From contig NZ_CP065053.1 in the NCBI RefSeq assembly GCF_015689335.1, positions 1,736,001-1,800,000 on the forward strand: a DNA stretch of 64,000 nt. The letters run 5' to 3'. The notes beneath the pieces are model-generated. The model worked only from the letters and a program-made list of their open reading frames with translations. It ran no database searches and was not told the DNA's origin. Positions 18,401 to 26,358 of this stretch are shown here, one piece after another (the stretch's first letter is position 1; every line of letters starts with the position of its first letter). The stretch is from Massilia antarctica (GTDB lineage: Bacteria; Pseudomonadota; Gammaproteobacteria; Burkholderiales; Burkholderiaceae_D). Position numbers and translations under genes: made by a program.

Positions 18401-20262
18401 CGTCCCGGGGCTGGCACCACGACCACCTGGTCGTTGGTGATCTGCTGGATCCGCCAGGAGGACGTTCCCAGGGTGATGATGTCGTTCACTTTCGATTCGT
18501 AGACCATCTCCTCGTCGAGCTCGCCGACCCGGCGCGAACCGGCCTGTTCCACGCCTTCGGGCAGGACCACGCTGAACATGCCCCGGTCCGGGATGGTGCC
18601 GCCGCTGGTGACAGCCAGTTGCTTGGAGCCCGGGCGCGCGCTCAGCTGGCCCGTTTCACGGTGCCACACCAGGCGCGGGCGGAACTCGACGAATGCGTCG
18701 GAGGGATAGCGCCCAGCCAGCATGTCGAGCACCGCATCGAACACACTGCGCGACAAGGTGTGGAACGGTGCTGCGCGCCGCACCGTTGCATACCAGTCAT
18801 CGACATTGACTTCTTCCATGGCAACCGCAGCCACGGTCTGTTGCGCCAGAACGTCGAGCGGATTGCGTGGCGGATCGATGGCCTCGATGCGTCCGGCCAG
18901 CATGGAGTCAATGGTGACGGCGGCGTCGACCAGGTCGCGCCGGGTGCGGGGATAGATCAGCCCGGCCGAGGTGCCGCCCACCTGGTGGCCGGCTCGGCCG
19001 ACACGCTGCAGAGCACTCGCCACTGAAGGGGGCGCGGCGACCTGGATCACCAGTTCGACCATGCCCATGTCGATGCCCAGTTCCAGGCTGGAGGTCGCTA
19101 CCACACAACGCAGTTCGCCCGACTTCAGCGCCTGCTCTATTTCGCCACGTTGCTCTTTGGAGACCGAGCCGTGGTGGGAGCGGGCGATCAGTGGCGCGAC
19201 ACCCGCGGACCGGCTGTCAGTGCCGCCAACGGAAGATGGGTAGTGAATGGCGGTATCGCCGGGCGCTGCCGGTGGGGAGGCGTCCTCCTCAGCCAGGCGC
19301 TCGGCATAGAGTTCATTGAGACGCGCGGTCAATTTCTCGGCGAGGCCGCGCGAGTTGGCAAACACGATCGTCGAATGCCGGCGCAGCACCTGCTCGAGGA
19401 TGCTGGCTTCGATATGGGGCCATATCGAGCCTTGCCTGTCCGGGAGGCCATCTCTGGCAGTGGTGCTGTTGCGGGGTGGAATGTCGGCCATGTCCTCCAC
19501 GGGCACCACGATGCGCAGGTCGAACTGGCGGCAAGAGGGCGGGTTCACCACCGCCACCGGCCGCGATCCGCCCAGGAATTGCGCGACCCGGTCCACCGGA
19601 CGCACCGTCGCCGACAACCCGACGCGCTGCGCCGGCGCCGACAGCAAGGCATCGAGGCGCTCCAGGCTGAGCGCCAGATGCGAGCCGCGCTTGCCGCCCG
19701 CGACTGCATGGACCTCGTCCACGATCACGGTCCGTACGCCGCGCAGGGTTTCCCGCGCCTTGGACGTGAGCATCAGGTAGAGCGACTCGGGCGTGGTGAT
19801 GAGGATGTCGGGTGGCCGACGCAGCAGACGCGCGCGCTCGGACGGTGGCGTGTCGCCGGTACGCATGCCGACCTTGATCTCTACGGGGGGATCGCCACGG
19901 CGCTTGCGCTGTGCGGTGATGCCCTGGAGCGGGTCGCTCAGGTTGCGCTGTACGTCAGTGCCCAGCGCCTTGATCGGCGAGATGTAGAGGATGCGTGTCG
20001 CCGCCTTGGTGACGCCAGCCGCGGTCCCGTCCTGCGCCTCGCGCTCCCGAAAGAGCTGGTCGATGGCTTGCATGAACGCTGCCAGCGTTTTGCCCGAACC
20101 CGTGGGCGCGATTACCAGCGCGTTCTGGCCGCCGCCAATAGCCGCCCACGCCGCCGCCTGTACGGCCGTGGGCGACGGGAACGCGGAGCCGAACCAGGCG
20201 CGGGTGGCGGGCGCGAAGTGTCCGAGCGGGTCGGCCTTCGCTGTGTCCGGAAGCTCCATCAT
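15487..20262 (-). CDS. lhr: Lhr-type ATP-dependent DNA helicase
   Basis: A 1591-residue superfamily 2 helicase of the Lhr 'large helicase-related' class, slightly longer than the 1538-residue E. coli protein. The N-terminal half has motif I APTGSGKT (about residue 52), DEVH (about 181), SAT in motif III, and motif VI QRVGRAGH (about 418), then the Lhr winged-helix and core domains. The C-terminal half contains the family block AGRWSLL near residue 1370. Lhr proteins unwind DNA or RNA:DNA hybrids and act in DNA damage responses. Genes for TfoX, MmcQ-like and SnoaL-like proteins follow upstream on the same strand and may be co-transcribed. It is cargo of the Tn7-like element. Confidence 0.93.
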   Translation of the reverse strand: MMELPDTAKADPLGHFAPATRAWFGSAFPSPTAVQAAAWAAIGGGQNALVIAPTGSGKTLAAFMQAIDQLFREREAQDGTAAGVTKAATRILYISPIKALGTDVQRNLSDPLQGITAQRKRRGDPPVEIKVGMRTGDTPPSERARLLRRPPDILITTPESLYLMLTSKARETLRGVRTVIVDEVHAVAGGKRGSHLALSLERLDALLSAPAQRVGLSATVRPVDRVAQFLGGSRPVAVVNPPSCRQFDLRIVVPVEDMADIPPRNSTTARDGLPDRQGSIWPHIEASILEQVLRRHSTIVFANSRGLAEKLTARLNELYAERLAEEDASPPAAPGDTAIHYPSSVGGTDSRSAGVAPLIARSHHGSVSKEQRGEIEQALKSGELRCVVATSSLELGIDMGMVELVIQVAAPPSVASALQRVGRAGHQVGGTSAGLIYPRTRRDLVDAAVTIDSMLAGRIEAIDPPRNPLDVLAQQTVAAVAMEEVNVDDWYATVRRAAPFHTLSRSVFDAVLDMLAGRYPSDAFVEFRPRLVWHRETGQLSARPGSKQLAVTSGGTIPDRGMFSVVLPEGVEQAGSRRVGELDEEMVYESKVNDIITLGTSSWRIQQITNDQVVVVPAPGRSARLPFWRGDGLGRPAELGEAIGAFLALLEGAARADGSLDIDPALKQRLEAAGLDRNAMNNLLKLAGEQREATGMLPTDHTLVLERCRDETGDWRVILHSPYGRRVHDPWALAIAERIRQRLKVDPSVVASDDGIIARIPDTAGRVPGAELFLCDPQTLRKAVTDAVAGSALFAARFRECAARALLLPRRMPGRRSPLWQQRLRAGQLLQIAQGYPDFPILIETARECLQDVYDLPALDALMQRLQDGAVQIAEVTTEVPSPFAASLLFGYVAEFMYETDTPLAERRTSVLALDSGLLADLLGQVDLGELLDPVIINHVGGELQRLVPSHQAKGMEGVADLLRLLGPLTTEDMTQRLSDGENARAYLADLEREGRAIRVTIASRDHWAAVEDAARLRDALGITLPAGLPEVFLGPTQAPLRDLVARYARTHAPFSTGEAARRFGLGVAVADEALEQLSGLGKLLKGNFGVESRLEAQTPEGSVHPLARHEWVGDEVFKRLRLRSLQAAREATRPVPQPAYTRLLLERQGLVPEVAGNVAVSGRDAGGGALVGIDGVTRVIEQLAGVALPASLWERQVFPSRVRDYAPGMLDELIATGTVLWSGHGRLGENDGLVAFHLQECAAETLSPSPDAAPAAHLPALQQELLASLANGGAYFVRQLMALAASRLQSGEPAPTPSEIHEALWNLAWTGHITADTWSPLRAYCGARSAPRPRPIQASRRRRGLRGVSYNERMSEATSSVASVPTLSDPTLAGRWSLLHPEPVNDTTRALARVEGLLDRYGVVTRSAAMTEDIPGGFPALRPVLRGMEDAGRVLRGRFVEGLGAAQFAERVTVDRLRELAAAPPGEPVAVPLSAADPANPFGTLLPWPSHPSNVRPARRTGAFVVLVDGCLMFYLAQGGRHLLSYGDADAVDMARPLAAGLTALAIALKREQHGTFTLELVDDQSTYKSPLCAALRAIGFSSAPKGLAW

Positions 20263-20268
20263 CGTGGA

Positions 20269-20619
20269 TCAGTCCTTCGCGCTCTTGACCGCCGCGTGGT
20301 AAGCACGCTCGGCCCACTGCTGCAGTTGTTCGCGATCCTCGACCACGTCGGCGGGCACGTCCCAGTAGGACTTCAGCGCATGCTGCTCGCCTTCGCTCAC
20401 ATATCCCAGGGCATGCGAGCCGGCAGTCTCGTAGTCTTTGCGCGAGTCGTCATCCACCTTGAAGTACAGGCCGCCATGCCAAACCATGGCGAAGACGTGA
20501 TCGTGCCGGTAGAGTGCAACGGCACCGAACATCTGCCGCGTGGTGGTCTTCGCCCAAGGCGAGAGCTGGTCGACGTAGTAATCTGCCATTGCTTGGGTCT
20601 TGCGGGATTGCTCAGTCAT
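20269..20619 (-). CDS. TfoX/Sxy N-terminal domain protein
   Basis: A 116-residue protein consisting of only the TfoX/Sxy N-terminal domain: DQLSPWAKTTTRQMFGAVAL, FAMVWHGGLYFKVDD and YWDVPADVVEDREQLQQWAE are recognisable. Full TfoX proteins stimulate competence genes, but stand-alone N-terminal domain proteins are of unknown function. The stop lies 6 bp before the lhr start on the same strand, so they are translated from one message. AAGGAAAG precedes the ATG at 20619; a second in-frame ATG at 20589 is possible. Confidence 0.82.
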   Translation of the reverse strand: MTEQSRKTQAMADYYVDQLSPWAKTTTRQMFGAVALYRHDHVFAMVWHGGLYFKVDDDSRKDYETAGSHALGYVSEGEQHALKSYWDVPADVVEDREQLQQWAERAYHAAVKSAKD

Positions 20620-20731
20620 TGCCTGGGTTCTTTCCTTGAAATTGTCTTTCGGGCCTGTTGGCGGGAGTGGGTCGGCTTCGATGATCCTGTGGCGTTGCGC
20701 CGGTAGCGCCCGGTCACCGCTTGGTTCCTGG

Positions 20732-21481
20732 TCACGATCCGCCTTTCTTCGATCCCCCCTTCTTGGGCCGATCGTGGGCCGACACCGTCTCGACGACCGA
20801 CCGGTAGGAAGTCTTGACCAGGTCGGTGACCAACCGCTCGGTTATGCCCCGGCCCGCGCCAACGGAGATCCAGTGGCCCTTGTCGAGGTAGCGTCCTGCG
20901 GTCACCGTGTCGAAGCGTTCGCGCAGGACTTGCGCCTGCTGCGGATCGGCTTTCAGGGTGATTATCTGCTCGTTGGGGTCGTCAGTGACGATCATGAAGA
21001 CCTTGTCGCCGACTTTGTAGACGTCCAGCTTCTCCACGAAGGGGCGTCCGTGGCTCACCTCCGGCAGCGACAGCGCGACCTTGCGGGCGAGTGGCTGGAA
21101 CTGCCGCTCAGAGAGCTTCTTCTCACTTGGCTCCTGATCTGGAAGCCCCTCCTGAACCAGCCGGTAGGACTCGCGCACTTCGGTCTCGACCAGTGCCCGG
21201 GTGATGGTGCTGCCGGGCGCGATGGAGATCCAGTGGCGTTTGCTCAGCCGATGTCCGCCCGCGGTGATGTCCGGATGCTGCAGACGCAAGACTTCCGCGC
21301 GAATCGGGTCGACCTTGACGATCACCCGCGCTTCATGGTCCAGCACAATACTCGCCAGCATGAAGACCCGACCACCCACCTTGTAGGCGTGCCAGTCTGC
21401 ACCGAACGAGTTATCAACGATTACGCCAAGCCGAGGCCGGGCGGCCTTGTCGGCCCAATCGAATAGTGCGCCGGAGTCCAT
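20732..21481 (-). CDS. Double MmcQ/YjbR-domain protein
   Basis: A 249-residue protein with two tandem MmcQ/YjbR (CyaY-like fold) domains: repeat one contains ITAGGHRLSKRHWISIAPG and repeat two contains VTAGRYLDKGHWISVGAG. Single-domain members are about 115 residues, so this is an internal duplication or fusion. The C-terminus is a lysine-glycine tail (RPKKGGSKKGGS) that could bind nucleic acid. I chose the ATG at 21481 because GGGAGAGACC lies just upstream; a longer form starts at 21514. The family is thought to bind DNA but its function is not established. Same strand as TfoX-like and lhr genes. Confidence 0.82.
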   Translation of the reverse strand: MDSGALFDWADKAARPRLGVIVDNSFGADWHAYKVGGRVFMLASIVLDHEARVIVKVDPIRAEVLRLQHPDITAGGHRLSKRHWISIAPGSTITRALVETEVRESYRLVQEGLPDQEPSEKKLSERQFQPLARKVALSLPEVSHGRPFVEKLDVYKVGDKVFMIVTDDPNEQIITLKADPQQAQVLRERFDTVTAGRYLDKGHWISVGAGRGITERLVTDLVKTSYRSVVETVSAHDRPKKGGSKKGGS

Positions 21482-21539
21482 ATGGTCTCTCCCAGTCAGT
21501 TGGCACTCCATCAAGCGCGACAGGGAGCCGATGCTGCGT

Positions 21540-21971
21540 TCAGGAGGCCGAGGCCGTCGTCATGGACTGCGTGATGGCCCAGTTCGAATGCACGATGCGC
21601 CACGCGCCGGCTATCATGCGGTAGACCTCCGTCGCGTTCCAGGCACGCAGCAGGGTCTCGCCGCCGTTGTCGCCAGCAACATAGGTCCGCAGGTTGTAGC
21701 TCAGCACGGCCAAGTCGCCCGCCTCACTGGCGATGACATGGGGATTAAGGTATTCGTTGCGCACGATGTGCGGGTTCTTGTAGAGCTTCTGAATGTGCAG
21801 GGCGACCGCATCGCGCCCGACCAGCAGCCTCTCCAGCGCGGGGTCGAAGTAGCTGATGTCCTCGTGGTAATTGTCGAGATAGCCGTGGCTGTCGCCGACG
21901 CTCCAGCGTTCGTTGAGTGAACGCTCCAACTCAAGCAATTCGTGACTGATGGTTTGAAGGTTGCTGCCCAT
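21540..21971 (-). CDS. SnoaL-like/NTF2-fold protein
   Basis: A 143-residue cone-shaped-fold protein of the SnoaL/DUF4440 type: ELERSLNERWSVGDSHGYLD, DISYFDPALERLLVGRDAV and AWNATEVYRMIAGAWRIVHSNWA are characteristic. Members act as isomerases, hydrolases or ligand-binding proteins; no specific activity can be read here. It is the first gene of the minus-strand group running through the MmcQ-like and TfoX-like genes to lhr, and is divergent from the AraC gene at 22115, the likely regulator. Confidence 0.8.
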   Translation of the reverse strand: MGSNLQTISHELLELERSLNERWSVGDSHGYLDNYHEDISYFDPALERLLVGRDAVALHIQKLYKNPHIVRNEYLNPHVIASEAGDLAVLSYNLRTYVAGDNGGETLLRAWNATEVYRMIAGAWRIVHSNWAITQSMTTASAS

Positions 21972-22114
21972 TACGAATTTCTTTCAGTAGCTGAAAATGG
22001 TATTCTCTAACAATGGACTTGGTGAATCAAGACAAAATAAGCCCATATTAAGACACTTTTCGGACATATTTGGAAACCAATGCACATCTTTCGCAGCTGT
22101 TGTGAAGTGAACCG

Positions 22115-23050
22115 ATGAAAAGATCGGGGCGGCACGTACAGGAAATCCGCTACCAGCCCGAAGGGTCGTATCCCTACGACCTGGAGGTCTTCCGGGTCTC
22201 GGAGCTCCGGCGCAGGACCAGCCGAGAGGGAATGCGCCGAACATACGGCTATACGTTCTACATGCTGATCCTGGTGACCGAGGGACAGTGCATCCAGTTG
22301 CTGGACTTCGAGCCCTGCGCCGGCCAGGCCGGTAGCCTGGTCGTGGTTCGCCCAGGACAGGCCCATAACTTCGGAGAACGTGAGGACTGGGACGGCTGGA
22401 TACTGCTGGTGCGCCCGGAGTTTCTCTGGCCCGCCTCATCGGACGAGAGCCTGCGTTCGGAGTTCAACATTGAGCGCTTACCGACGTGCCTAGAAGTCGA
22501 TACCGACGGCCTGACGCGCGCAACAACCGCCATCGAGTGGATGCGGCAGGACGCCGCAGCTCATGACCCGGATGGCTCGGGTCCAGCGCGGCGAGATCGT
22601 GGCCGGTCTGCCGAATGGGTCGAGGCCGTGCAGGCGCATCTGCGCCACGCGCTCTACGCGCTGGTGTCCTGGCTTGTCGTGGCCTACGGCGACGAACACC
22701 TGGAGCAACCACGCAAGCGGCCGGCGCTCAAGCGCTTCCATCTGTTCAAGGAACTGGTGGAGCAACACTTCACTGAGTGGAAGGACATCGGCACTTACGC
22801 CGCCGAATTGAGCTGCACGGAAAGAAGCCTGACGCGTGCGGTGCTCGACGCCAAGGGCATCAGTGCCAAGGAATTCGTTTTGAGGCGACTGAGCCTAGAG
22901 GCCAAGCGTCTTCTCATACACACCGATTGGCCCGTCGGCGTCATTGCCGGCAAGCTCGGATTCAAGGAGGCCACGCATTTCAGCAAATTCTTCCGAAGCA
23001 CGGTTGGGTGCACGCCCTTGCAATTTCGATTCACCGACGGACACGGATGA
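22115..23050 (+). CDS. AraC-family transcriptional regulator
   Basis: A 311-residue regulator with an N-terminal cupin ligand-binding domain (YTFYMLILVTEGQCIQLLDF, GSLVVVRPGQAHNF) and a C-terminal AraC helix-turn-helix (TYAAELSCTERSLTRAVLDA, GVIAGKLGFKEATHFSKFFR). It diverges from the SnoaL-like gene with 143 bp between starts; this AT-rich gap must contain both promoters. By position it would control the SnoaL-MmcQ-TfoX-lhr group. The middle region (residues 120-190) is less conserved. The ligand is unknown. Confidence 0.87.
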   Translation: MKRSGRHVQEIRYQPEGSYPYDLEVFRVSELRRRTSREGMRRTYGYTFYMLILVTEGQCIQLLDFEPCAGQAGSLVVVRPGQAHNFGEREDWDGWILLVRPEFLWPASSDESLRSEFNIERLPTCLEVDTDGLTRATTAIEWMRQDAAAHDPDGSGPARRDRGRSAEWVEAVQAHLRHALYALVSWLVVAYGDEHLEQPRKRPALKRFHLFKELVEQHFTEWKDIGTYAAELSCTERSLTRAVLDAKGISAKEFVLRRLSLEAKRLLIHTDWPVGVIAGKLGFKEATHFSKFFRSTVGCTPLQFRFTDGHG

Positions 23051-23194
23051 AATGAAATCGAACGTGTTCCTCCTTATTCTATTCGCTCGCTTCACTCGGC
23101 CAGAGAGCGTAGTGGGTTGAGCAGTTCAAGCCGCCCGAAGTCAGCGATAGGAGCGCCCTTTTCCTGTGACTTCAGCTCTTTCTGACTGCTGTGG
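23051..23194. other. Spacer between AraC gene and IS3 remnant
   Basis: No gene seen; debris boundary between two cargo blocks. Confidence 0.4.
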
Positions 23195-23315
23195 TCAAGT
23201 AACTTCGGACACCACGATAGGTTCCCGTGCTGTCCTTTTTCGTTCGTAGATAGCGGGCGGCAGATTGCCCAATGCTGAATTAATTCGCTTGCAGTTGTAG
23301 TGGAGTGGTTCAGTT
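23195..23315 (-). pseudogene. IS3-family transposase C-terminal remnant
   Basis: Read on the minus strand, this gives LHYNCKRINSALGNLPPAIY followed by ERKRTAREP and a stop at 23195. That is the end of the IS3 integrase core, where YN..R.HSALG..PP..Y is conserved. The rest of the transposase is missing. It differs from the full IS3 copy at 26335-27968, so an older insertion left it. Confidence 0.6.
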
Positions 23316-23370
23316 GTTCCAAAAGCGGCTACCGGTCGGCTTCTATCAGGCCCGTTCTATCCAATGTCGG

Positions 23371-23799
23371 CTATTCGACCGCCCAATCTTGTACCAGCAA
23401 ACGTTCACGGATGCCTGGATCGGTTATTGCCGAGCGATGCTTTTTTTCACCAGAGCTAAGACTAGGTGTTCTCAAAAGATCGACTGTGGCTTCAAACCCA
23501 TGGCCTACGGTTTCAATCTCAAGGCAAGCCAACAGCTGGGCGCCTTGATATAAAATCAGCATAGGCAGATTCTCTGGTTGATAGTCCCCGATGAATTCGC
23601 CATGTTCTACCAGATCCAGCCACAGCCACGTTTCGTCTAACAAGGGATGGTCAGCGTAGAGGTCGAATTGTACGCGGACGTCCCGGCACCGGGAGCACCA
23701 TTCTGTAGCGCCGATAATGATGTAGACACGGGCGTTCGTACACTGCAAGCGCTGCGCCAGGATACTTGCATCGTCCCAAGGATTGAGTGGTCTACTCAT
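23371..23799 (-). CDS. Thioredoxin-like protein
   Basis: A 142-residue protein with a thioredoxin-fold signature: YIIIGATEWCSRCRDVRVQF carries a WCxxC pair and ENLPMLILYQGAQL carries the cis-proline strand. There is no signal peptide, so it acts in the cytoplasm. Its ATG overlaps the stop of the upstream HEAT-repeat gene (ATGA), showing translational coupling and a shared job. The function is not known; similar small thioredoxin-like proteins accompany contractile-tail or type VI secretion accessory clusters, but nothing here proves that. Lower GC than the core genes. Confidence 0.7.
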   Translation of the reverse strand: MSRPLNPWDDASILAQRLQCTNARVYIIIGATEWCSRCRDVRVQFDLYADHPLLDETWLWLDLVEHGEFIGDYQPENLPMLILYQGAQLLACLEIETVGHGFEATVDLLRTPSLSSGEKKHRSAITDPGIRERLLVQDWAVE

Positions 23800-25154
23800 C
23801 GCACTTCCTCGTCGATTAACAGGCGTCGTAACTGCTTGATGGTTGCAAGTTGATCTTCGATCCGTCCACGCGGCGCCAGCTTTATTTGCGGATAACACTG
23901 GCGCAGGAAGTGACTGGCCACGCTACGGTGGGCCTGCGGTGCCGTTTCCAGCACCGCGACAGCGAATAGTGGAGTCAAACCCTGACCGGACAGGCAGCGC
24001 TGGCGGGCAGGCAGATGGGCCGTGGAATAGCGCGCAATCGCCTCCATATCAGGCAGCGGCAACCCGTGATCCGCATCCGAGCGTGCTTCGCTTATCCCTG
24101 CGCTATCACCCGATAGCGCAGGTTCAGGCAGCGTCAAACCTGCCGATTCCAGGTCCACGCCGGTGATGGTCTGCCATACCCAGCCGGCATAGCGGCTGGT
24201 GTCCGGGTGCGACATCTTGGCGATTGCGTACGCCAGATGGGCCGAATCGCCGTGATAGGCAACAAAGTGCAAACTGATCCGAGGCGGCATGAAGTCCAGC
24301 AGAGCGGGAATTTTGTCGTGCCCGAGCGGAATCATCGTCGCCAGGTTTCGCACCCAACGCCGGAGCCTGCGTAGTGCCTGGTGGCGGTACCAGCCCGTTG
24401 ATTCGTTGGACACAACGACTTGCTCGACCACGCACTGCCAGACGGTGTTTGCGAGCGCAATATTCCCCTCGTCGTTGCCCCTGGGTGCCTGACGGGCGAG
24501 AGCGTGGAGCGCGATGGCAGCCTCGGCGCGTACTGCCATGGCGGGATTGACAATGCAACGTGTCAGCGCCGCTTCAAGCAGGGGGCGATGCGGCACTGTC
24601 GCGGCAACACGGCACGCAGCGGCACAGATATGTGCATCCGAACTGTATAGGAAGTCCTCGACAGGCTGGCCAAGCAGGCCTACAGCATTGGCATCCAGCA
24701 GCGCGGCCGCGCGCAGCGCCGCGACCTGCTGGATGACTTCAACATCGGCACCGGTCCAGCGCCGGACGATGCTTGCTACCTGTTCTGGCGGCCGCCAGGC
24801 AAGCGCGCTGATCACGCCGCGTAGCAGTTCCTCCGGGCGTGCGCGAACCTGCACCAACAATGCCTCCATGGCGACAGGCTCGTTGAGACAAAAAACCTGA
24901 TGGGCATAAACGAAAGCGCCAGCGGCCTTTCTCCAACGTTCAAGAGCGGCCAGGCAAGGCACCAAGCCGTCCTGCCCGGCGACTTGCAGGCCCTCGAGAT
25001 GGGCATCGAGCATGTCGCCAAACCGGGTCAAGCCATCGAGACTCAAGCGTGGCGTAATCACGGAGCCATCAAGCAGCGCCCAATAAAATGCCGCGTCTTC
25101 GGCATGCCGCCGAATAAGTGGCGCAATAATTCTGGGAATGGGTAGTGTCGTCAT
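23796..25154 (-). CDS. HEAT-repeat protein, TIGR02270-like
   Basis: A 452-residue protein of repeated helical pairs (for example VIQQVAALRAAALLDANAVG, AAACRVAATVPHRPLLEAAL, AVRAEAAIALHALAR), resembling the TIGR02270 family of uncharacterised proteins. Such proteins are found next to type VI secretion accessory genes in proteobacteria; no secretion gene is visible here. The C-terminal part contains GVDLESAGLTLPEPAL and ends at the ATGA overlap with the thioredoxin-like gene. It lies 24 bp downstream of the propeller-like gene, making a three-gene operon. Molecular function unknown. Confidence 0.65.
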   Translation of the reverse strand: MTTLPIPRIIAPLIRRHAEDAAFYWALLDGSVITPRLSLDGLTRFGDMLDAHLEGLQVAGQDGLVPCLAALERWRKAAGAFVYAHQVFCLNEPVAMEALLVQVRARPEELLRGVISALAWRPPEQVASIVRRWTGADVEVIQQVAALRAAALLDANAVGLLGQPVEDFLYSSDAHICAAACRVAATVPHRPLLEAALTRCIVNPAMAVRAEAAIALHALARQAPRGNDEGNIALANTVWQCVVEQVVVSNESTGWYRHQALRRLRRWVRNLATMIPLGHDKIPALLDFMPPRISLHFVAYHGDSAHLAYAIAKMSHPDTSRYAGWVWQTITGVDLESAGLTLPEPALSGDSAGISEARSDADHGLPLPDMEAIARYSTAHLPARQRCLSGQGLTPLFAVAVLETAPQAHRSVASHFLRQCYPQIKLAPRGRIEDQLATIKQLRRLLIDEEVR

Positions 25155-25178
25155 TGGGAGAGCACTCGGCCTGCGCGC

Positions 25179-26153
25179 TTAGGCGGCAAAAGGAGAAACC
25201 AAATTTGTCCATGCCTGTCCATCGAAGCTCTTAACGTGCTGCGGACTCGCGATGGCAAGCAAGCCATCGAACACATCCATATGTCCCCAGATCGATACGG
25301 TTTTTCCCTCGTGCTCGACCGGAATGAGTTCCTTGCCGTCCCACTGACGGAATTGGTAATCGGACGATAACCACAGCCGGTTCTGAAACCACAAGACGTC
25401 ATTCCAGAGAATGCTGGAGGTGCCGTGGTAAATCGATTTCCAGGTCGATTTTTCTCCCATCCAAAGACTGCCCCCTTCGCCCGAAATATACACGTTGCCG
25501 TCACCTGCGCAGGTCACTGTGGCAAGCTGCACATTGCTGGGGAAACCCATCTGCTTCCATCGTGCACCATCGTAATGCCATACATCGCCATGCCCACCCA
25601 CTGCATACATGTCGGATGGGGAAAACGCGTCAAGATCACGAAATCCTTGGCCTGTCGTGACCTCAACCGTTGGAAAACCGTCCTGGAACGGCACCCATTT
25701 TCCGACTTCGACGCGCTTGTATACGGCACGGCCAGCGCCAACCGAATAGGTGACGCTGCCGATGCACTTGAGCTTCTCCGGAAATGGCGACTTGCCGGGC
25801 GCAATATGCTCCAACGGGCCGTTACCGTTGCCGCGCGGCCAAACATCACCATCGCGGTTCTTTGAAGCGACAAGGCCGCTAGGGCGCGGAAACGGTGCGC
25901 GAGCAACACCGACCACCGGATACGCCATCCCTTCCAACTCCTGATAGCCGCAATTATCCCCAGTCGGGCGTCCGGTGAACAGTGAAATGATGCGCGTGGG
26001 AATCTGCGAATCGAACAAGAGCGATGCCTCATGAAGGGGGGTTTTTTTTCTGGCACACATTTGCAGGATGCCCTTTTCCTGGATCGCCAGATCGACGATT
26101 TCAAAATCCGAGAACACTTCGGTCCAACGTTTTTCATCTAAGAATGGGTTCAC
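25179..26153 (-). CDS. Putative beta-propeller protein of unknown function
   Basis: A 324-residue protein I cannot place in a named family. Its middle and C-terminal parts show repeats of about 40 residues with SPSDMYAVGGHGDVWHYDGA, DGNVYISGEGGSLWMGEKST, NRLWLSSDYQFRQWDGKELI and FDGLLAIASPQHVKSFDGQA, typical blades of a propeller. The start is GTG at 26153 with AAGGAG six bases upstream. There is no signal peptide. It opens an operon with the HEAT-repeat and thioredoxin-like genes. GC is about 55%, below the core genes, as expected for recently acquired cargo. Confidence 0.6.
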   Translation of the reverse strand: MNPFLDEKRWTEVFSDFEIVDLAIQEKGILQMCARKKTPLHEASLLFDSQIPTRIISLFTGRPTGDNCGYQELEGMAYPVVGVARAPFPRPSGLVASKNRDGDVWPRGNGNGPLEHIAPGKSPFPEKLKCIGSVTYSVGAGRAVYKRVEVGKWVPFQDGFPTVEVTTGQGFRDLDAFSPSDMYAVGGHGDVWHYDGARWKQMGFPSNVQLATVTCAGDGNVYISGEGGSLWMGEKSTWKSIYHGTSSILWNDVLWFQNRLWLSSDYQFRQWDGKELIPVEHEGKTVSIWGHMDVFDGLLAIASPQHVKSFDGQAWTNLVSPFAA

Positions 26154-26176
26154 AATGAACTCCTTTGAAATTTGAT

Positions 26177-26338
26177 GTGATTACGATCGACGGAAGTGTA
26201 CCTCGCAATCCTGCCGGCCCCTCTGACTTCCAATGGGATTGCGTCTTCATCCCGGATGGTTACACTCAGACGTTCGCTGAGATGGGAGCGGCGAAGGACG
26301 AGATCTCGATGCGCCGCAAACGGAAATTTGCAAGCTAG
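26177..26338 (+). pseudogene. Remnant of a HAM1/RdgB-like NTP pyrophosphatase
   Basis: The plus-strand frame reads [18 protein letters not shown] then DEISMRRK, the C-terminal signature of non-canonical purine NTP pyrophosphatases (compare the family pattern DPVFxPxGxxxTFAEM). Only about 53 codons remain. The N-terminus is missing on the left, and the left inverted repeat of the IS3 element cuts the frame, supplying the TAG stop at 26336. Confidence 0.6.
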
Positions 26339-26358
26339 TTGTCGCCTAAACGCGGTTT

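Noticed and set aside
16249..19026. A 925-codon plus-strand open frame inside the lhr gene
   Set aside because: It is fully antisense to a highly conserved helicase, arises from high-GC third positions, and shows no domain motif.
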